DNA of 64,000 nucleotides from Granulicella cerasi (GTDB taxonomy: Bacteria > Acidobacteriota > Terriglobia > Terriglobales > Acidobacteriaceae): positions 375,852 through 439,851 of the forward strand of contig NZ_JAGSYD010000001.1 in assembly GCF_025685575.1 (NCBI RefSeq). The letters run 5' to 3'. How positions within the stretch are numbered: the stretch's first letter is position 1; the number at the start of each line of letters is the position of its first letter. The notes under the pieces were generated by a model that did not search any database, had not been told where the DNA came from, and was given only the letters and a program-made list of their open reading frames with translations. The position numbers were made by a program, and so were the translations under genes. Positions 62,639-64,000 of the stretch are shown one piece after another.

Positions 62639-64000
62639 ATGACCTTCCTCTTGCGTCGTCCATCAGCCTTGGCGTTGCCGCTCGCTGCGGCTTTCACTAT
62701 GGCGCCCGCCCTGCTCGCGCAGCAGCACCATGCTCCCGCGCCTGCTGGCGAAAAACAGACCACCACCGTCACCACGGAGCCGGCAAAGCCCGCTGCACCT
62801 TCGGCCGTGGTGCCTGATGCTGTGAGCGAAGGCTCCGTGACCGTTGGCGGCAAGAAGATCGACTACCGCGCTGTTGCGGGCCTCATTACTGTGGGTGCGA
62901 ACGACACGCAGGACGCGACGATCGGCCTCGATGGCCGCGTGCTGCCTGAAGCCGGCGTGGACCTGCCCGCGAAGGTCGAAGACCAGCCCGCGACCGCGCG
63001 CATCTTCTACACCGCGTACTTCGCCAAGGGTGCGGACCCTGCGACGCGCCCGGTCGTCTTTATCTATAACGGCGGTCCTGGCTCCGCCACGATGTATCTG
63101 CGCATGTCGAGCATTGGCCCCGTGCGCGTGGAGCTGCCCGACCTGCAGCATCCCTTCGGCGGTCCCTACAAGCTCGTGAACAACGACGACTCGCTGCTCG
63201 ATGTCGCCGACCTCGTCTTCATCGACGCACCAGGCACAGGCTACAGCCGCGTGCAGGGCCGCGATGCGATGAAGGCGTTCTACGGCATCGACGAAGACGC
63301 ATCGGCGTTCGATCGCTTCATCCGCCGCTGGCTTTCGAAGAACGATCGCTGGATGTCGCCGAAGTTCCTCTTCGGCGAGAGCTACGGAACGACGCGCGAC
63401 GCTGCGCTCTCGCGCAAGCTGCAGCAGTCGGGCGTGGACCTCAACGGCGTCGTCTTCCTCAGCCAGATCCTATCGTTTCAGAACTCGGCCGATGGTTCGG
63501 ACCGCAACCCTGGCAACGAGAACGGCTTCTTCCTCGCACTGCCGAGCTTTGCGGCAACCGCCTGGTTCCATCACAAGGTGCCCGGCCAGCCCGCAACGCT
63601 TGAGCCGTGGATCCACGAGGTCGAGCAGTATGCCGTGGGCGAGTACGCTGCAGCGTTGCTGCAGGGTGCGGACCTCGACCCTGCGAAGAAGGCTGCCGTC
63701 GCGGCGAAGCTGGAGAGCTACACCGGCATTCCGGCATCACTGTGGGTTAAGGCGAACCTTCGCTTGAGCGGCGGCGAGTTCTCGAAGTATCTGCAGGAGT
63801 CCGCAGGCATCACGACCGGTCGTCTCGACTCACGCTTTGAAGGCCCGGCGATGGACCCGCTCAGCAAGGAATCGGATTACGATCCCTTCACCGAGTCGAT
63901 CGAGTCGGCGATCTACGCGGCGCAGAACCACTACGCGCACGCGACGCTGCACTTCGGCGACAACATGACCTACAAGCCGAGCGCTCGTGAACCGGGTTTC
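62639..64000 (+). CDS. Exported serine carboxypeptidase (peptidase family S10), 3' cut by window edge
   Basis: The frame runs from ATG 62639 off the right edge (454 residues visible). It has a signal peptide ending near LLAQ-Q, a Pro/Ala/Thr-rich linker, then the peptidase domain. The S10 substrate-binding motif is FIYNGGPGSATM, and the catalytic serine is in FGESYGTTR (Ser248). VFIDAPGTGYSR precedes it. The Asp and His of the triad lie beyond the edge. It is divergent from the OFA transporter with 156 bp between starts. Confidence 0.92.
   Translation, partial: MTFLLRRPSALALPLAAAFTMAPALLAQQHHAPAPAGEKQTTTVTTEPAKPAAPSAVVPDAVSEGSVTVGGKKIDYRAVAGLITVGANDTQDATIGLDGRVLPEAGVDLPAKVEDQPATARIFYTAYFAKGADPATRPVVFIYNGGPGSATMYLRMSSIGPVRVELPDLQHPFGGPYKLVNNDDSLLDVADLVFIDAPGTGYSRVQGRDAMKAFYGIDEDASAFDRFIRRWLSKNDRWMSPKFLFGESYGTTRDAALSRKLQQSGVDLNGVVFLSQILSFQNSADGSDRNPGNENGFFLALPSFAATAWFHHKVPGQPATLEPWIHEVEQYAVGEYAAALLQGADLDPAKKAAVAAKLESYTGIPASLWVKANLRLSGGEFSKYLQESAGITTGRLDSRFEGPAMDPLSKESDYDPFTESIESAIYAAQNHYAHATLHFGDNMTYKPSAREPGF

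Overview
The window is a GC-rich bacterial chromosome segment carrying ordinary core genes. It most likely comes from Acidobacteriota, family Acidobacteriaceae (Granulicella/Terriglobus/Edaphobacter-like). That is an inference from gene content: a TonB-dependent receptor with an N-terminal carboxypeptidase-regulatory-like domain, many exported proteins of unknown function, a DUF6496 histone-like protein, an NHL-type lipoprotein, a plant-like GDP-mannose 3,5-epimerase homologue and a HAIR-type (HspR) site before clpB. No rRNA, tRNA, CRISPR array, prophage or transposase gene was found.

Layout. 0-6.4 kb: end of accD, a palindromic repeat element, a SAM methyltransferase, folC, plsC, a Phd/PIN toxin-antitoxin pair and ruvA. 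6.4-12.5 kb: small membrane and outer-membrane proteins, a DUF1440 protein, an M48 protease and dnaN, followed by a 600-bp gap with DnaA-box-like sites. 12.5-24.2 kb: an exported protein with TetR, a GATase, a GAF/fRMsr-like protein, a cupin-ABM-ABM-LysR operon, gamma-glutamyltransferase, and an MFS/amidohydrolase operon with a divergent LysR. 24.2-31.8 kb: clpB, a DUF2142 membrane protein, a glf-like flavoprotein, folK and a DUF6496 protein. 32-41.8 kb: an unusual lipoprotein, a DHA2 drug exporter, an RcnB-like protein, gatB with a ParDE pair upstream, and a TonB receptor with a PepSY protein. 42-52.5 kb: lepA, hscB, panE, ppc, an exported esterase, a GAF-GGDEF protein and moaA. 52.7-64 kb: small membrane proteins, FmdB, an Nmad2-like protein, the GDP-mannose-epimerase-like protein, an NHL lipoprotein, ruvB, MarR with a flavin oxidoreductase, an OFA-type MFS transporter with a 58-residue partner, and the start of an S10 peptidase.

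Working units that can be read from gene order: two toxin-antitoxin modules, each sitting directly upstream of a housekeeping gene on the same strand (ruvA, gatB); a siderophore-type receptor with a PepSY reductase-like partner; three regulator-target pairs with visible operator-like symmetry (TetR, LysR, MarR); and an organic-acid antiporter with a small subunit.

The most notable signal is a family of 105-180 bp elements bounded by GGGTGCCCC...GGGGCACCC hairpins. There are four full copies and one half copy between genes. A further half copy lies in frame inside clpB, adding about 13 codons just before the second ATPase domain. Several RNA or DNA hairpins (a shine-dalgarno-sequestering stem before the DUF1440 gene, paired hairpins before the epimerase-like gene) and a short CCCTAAA array are also recorded.
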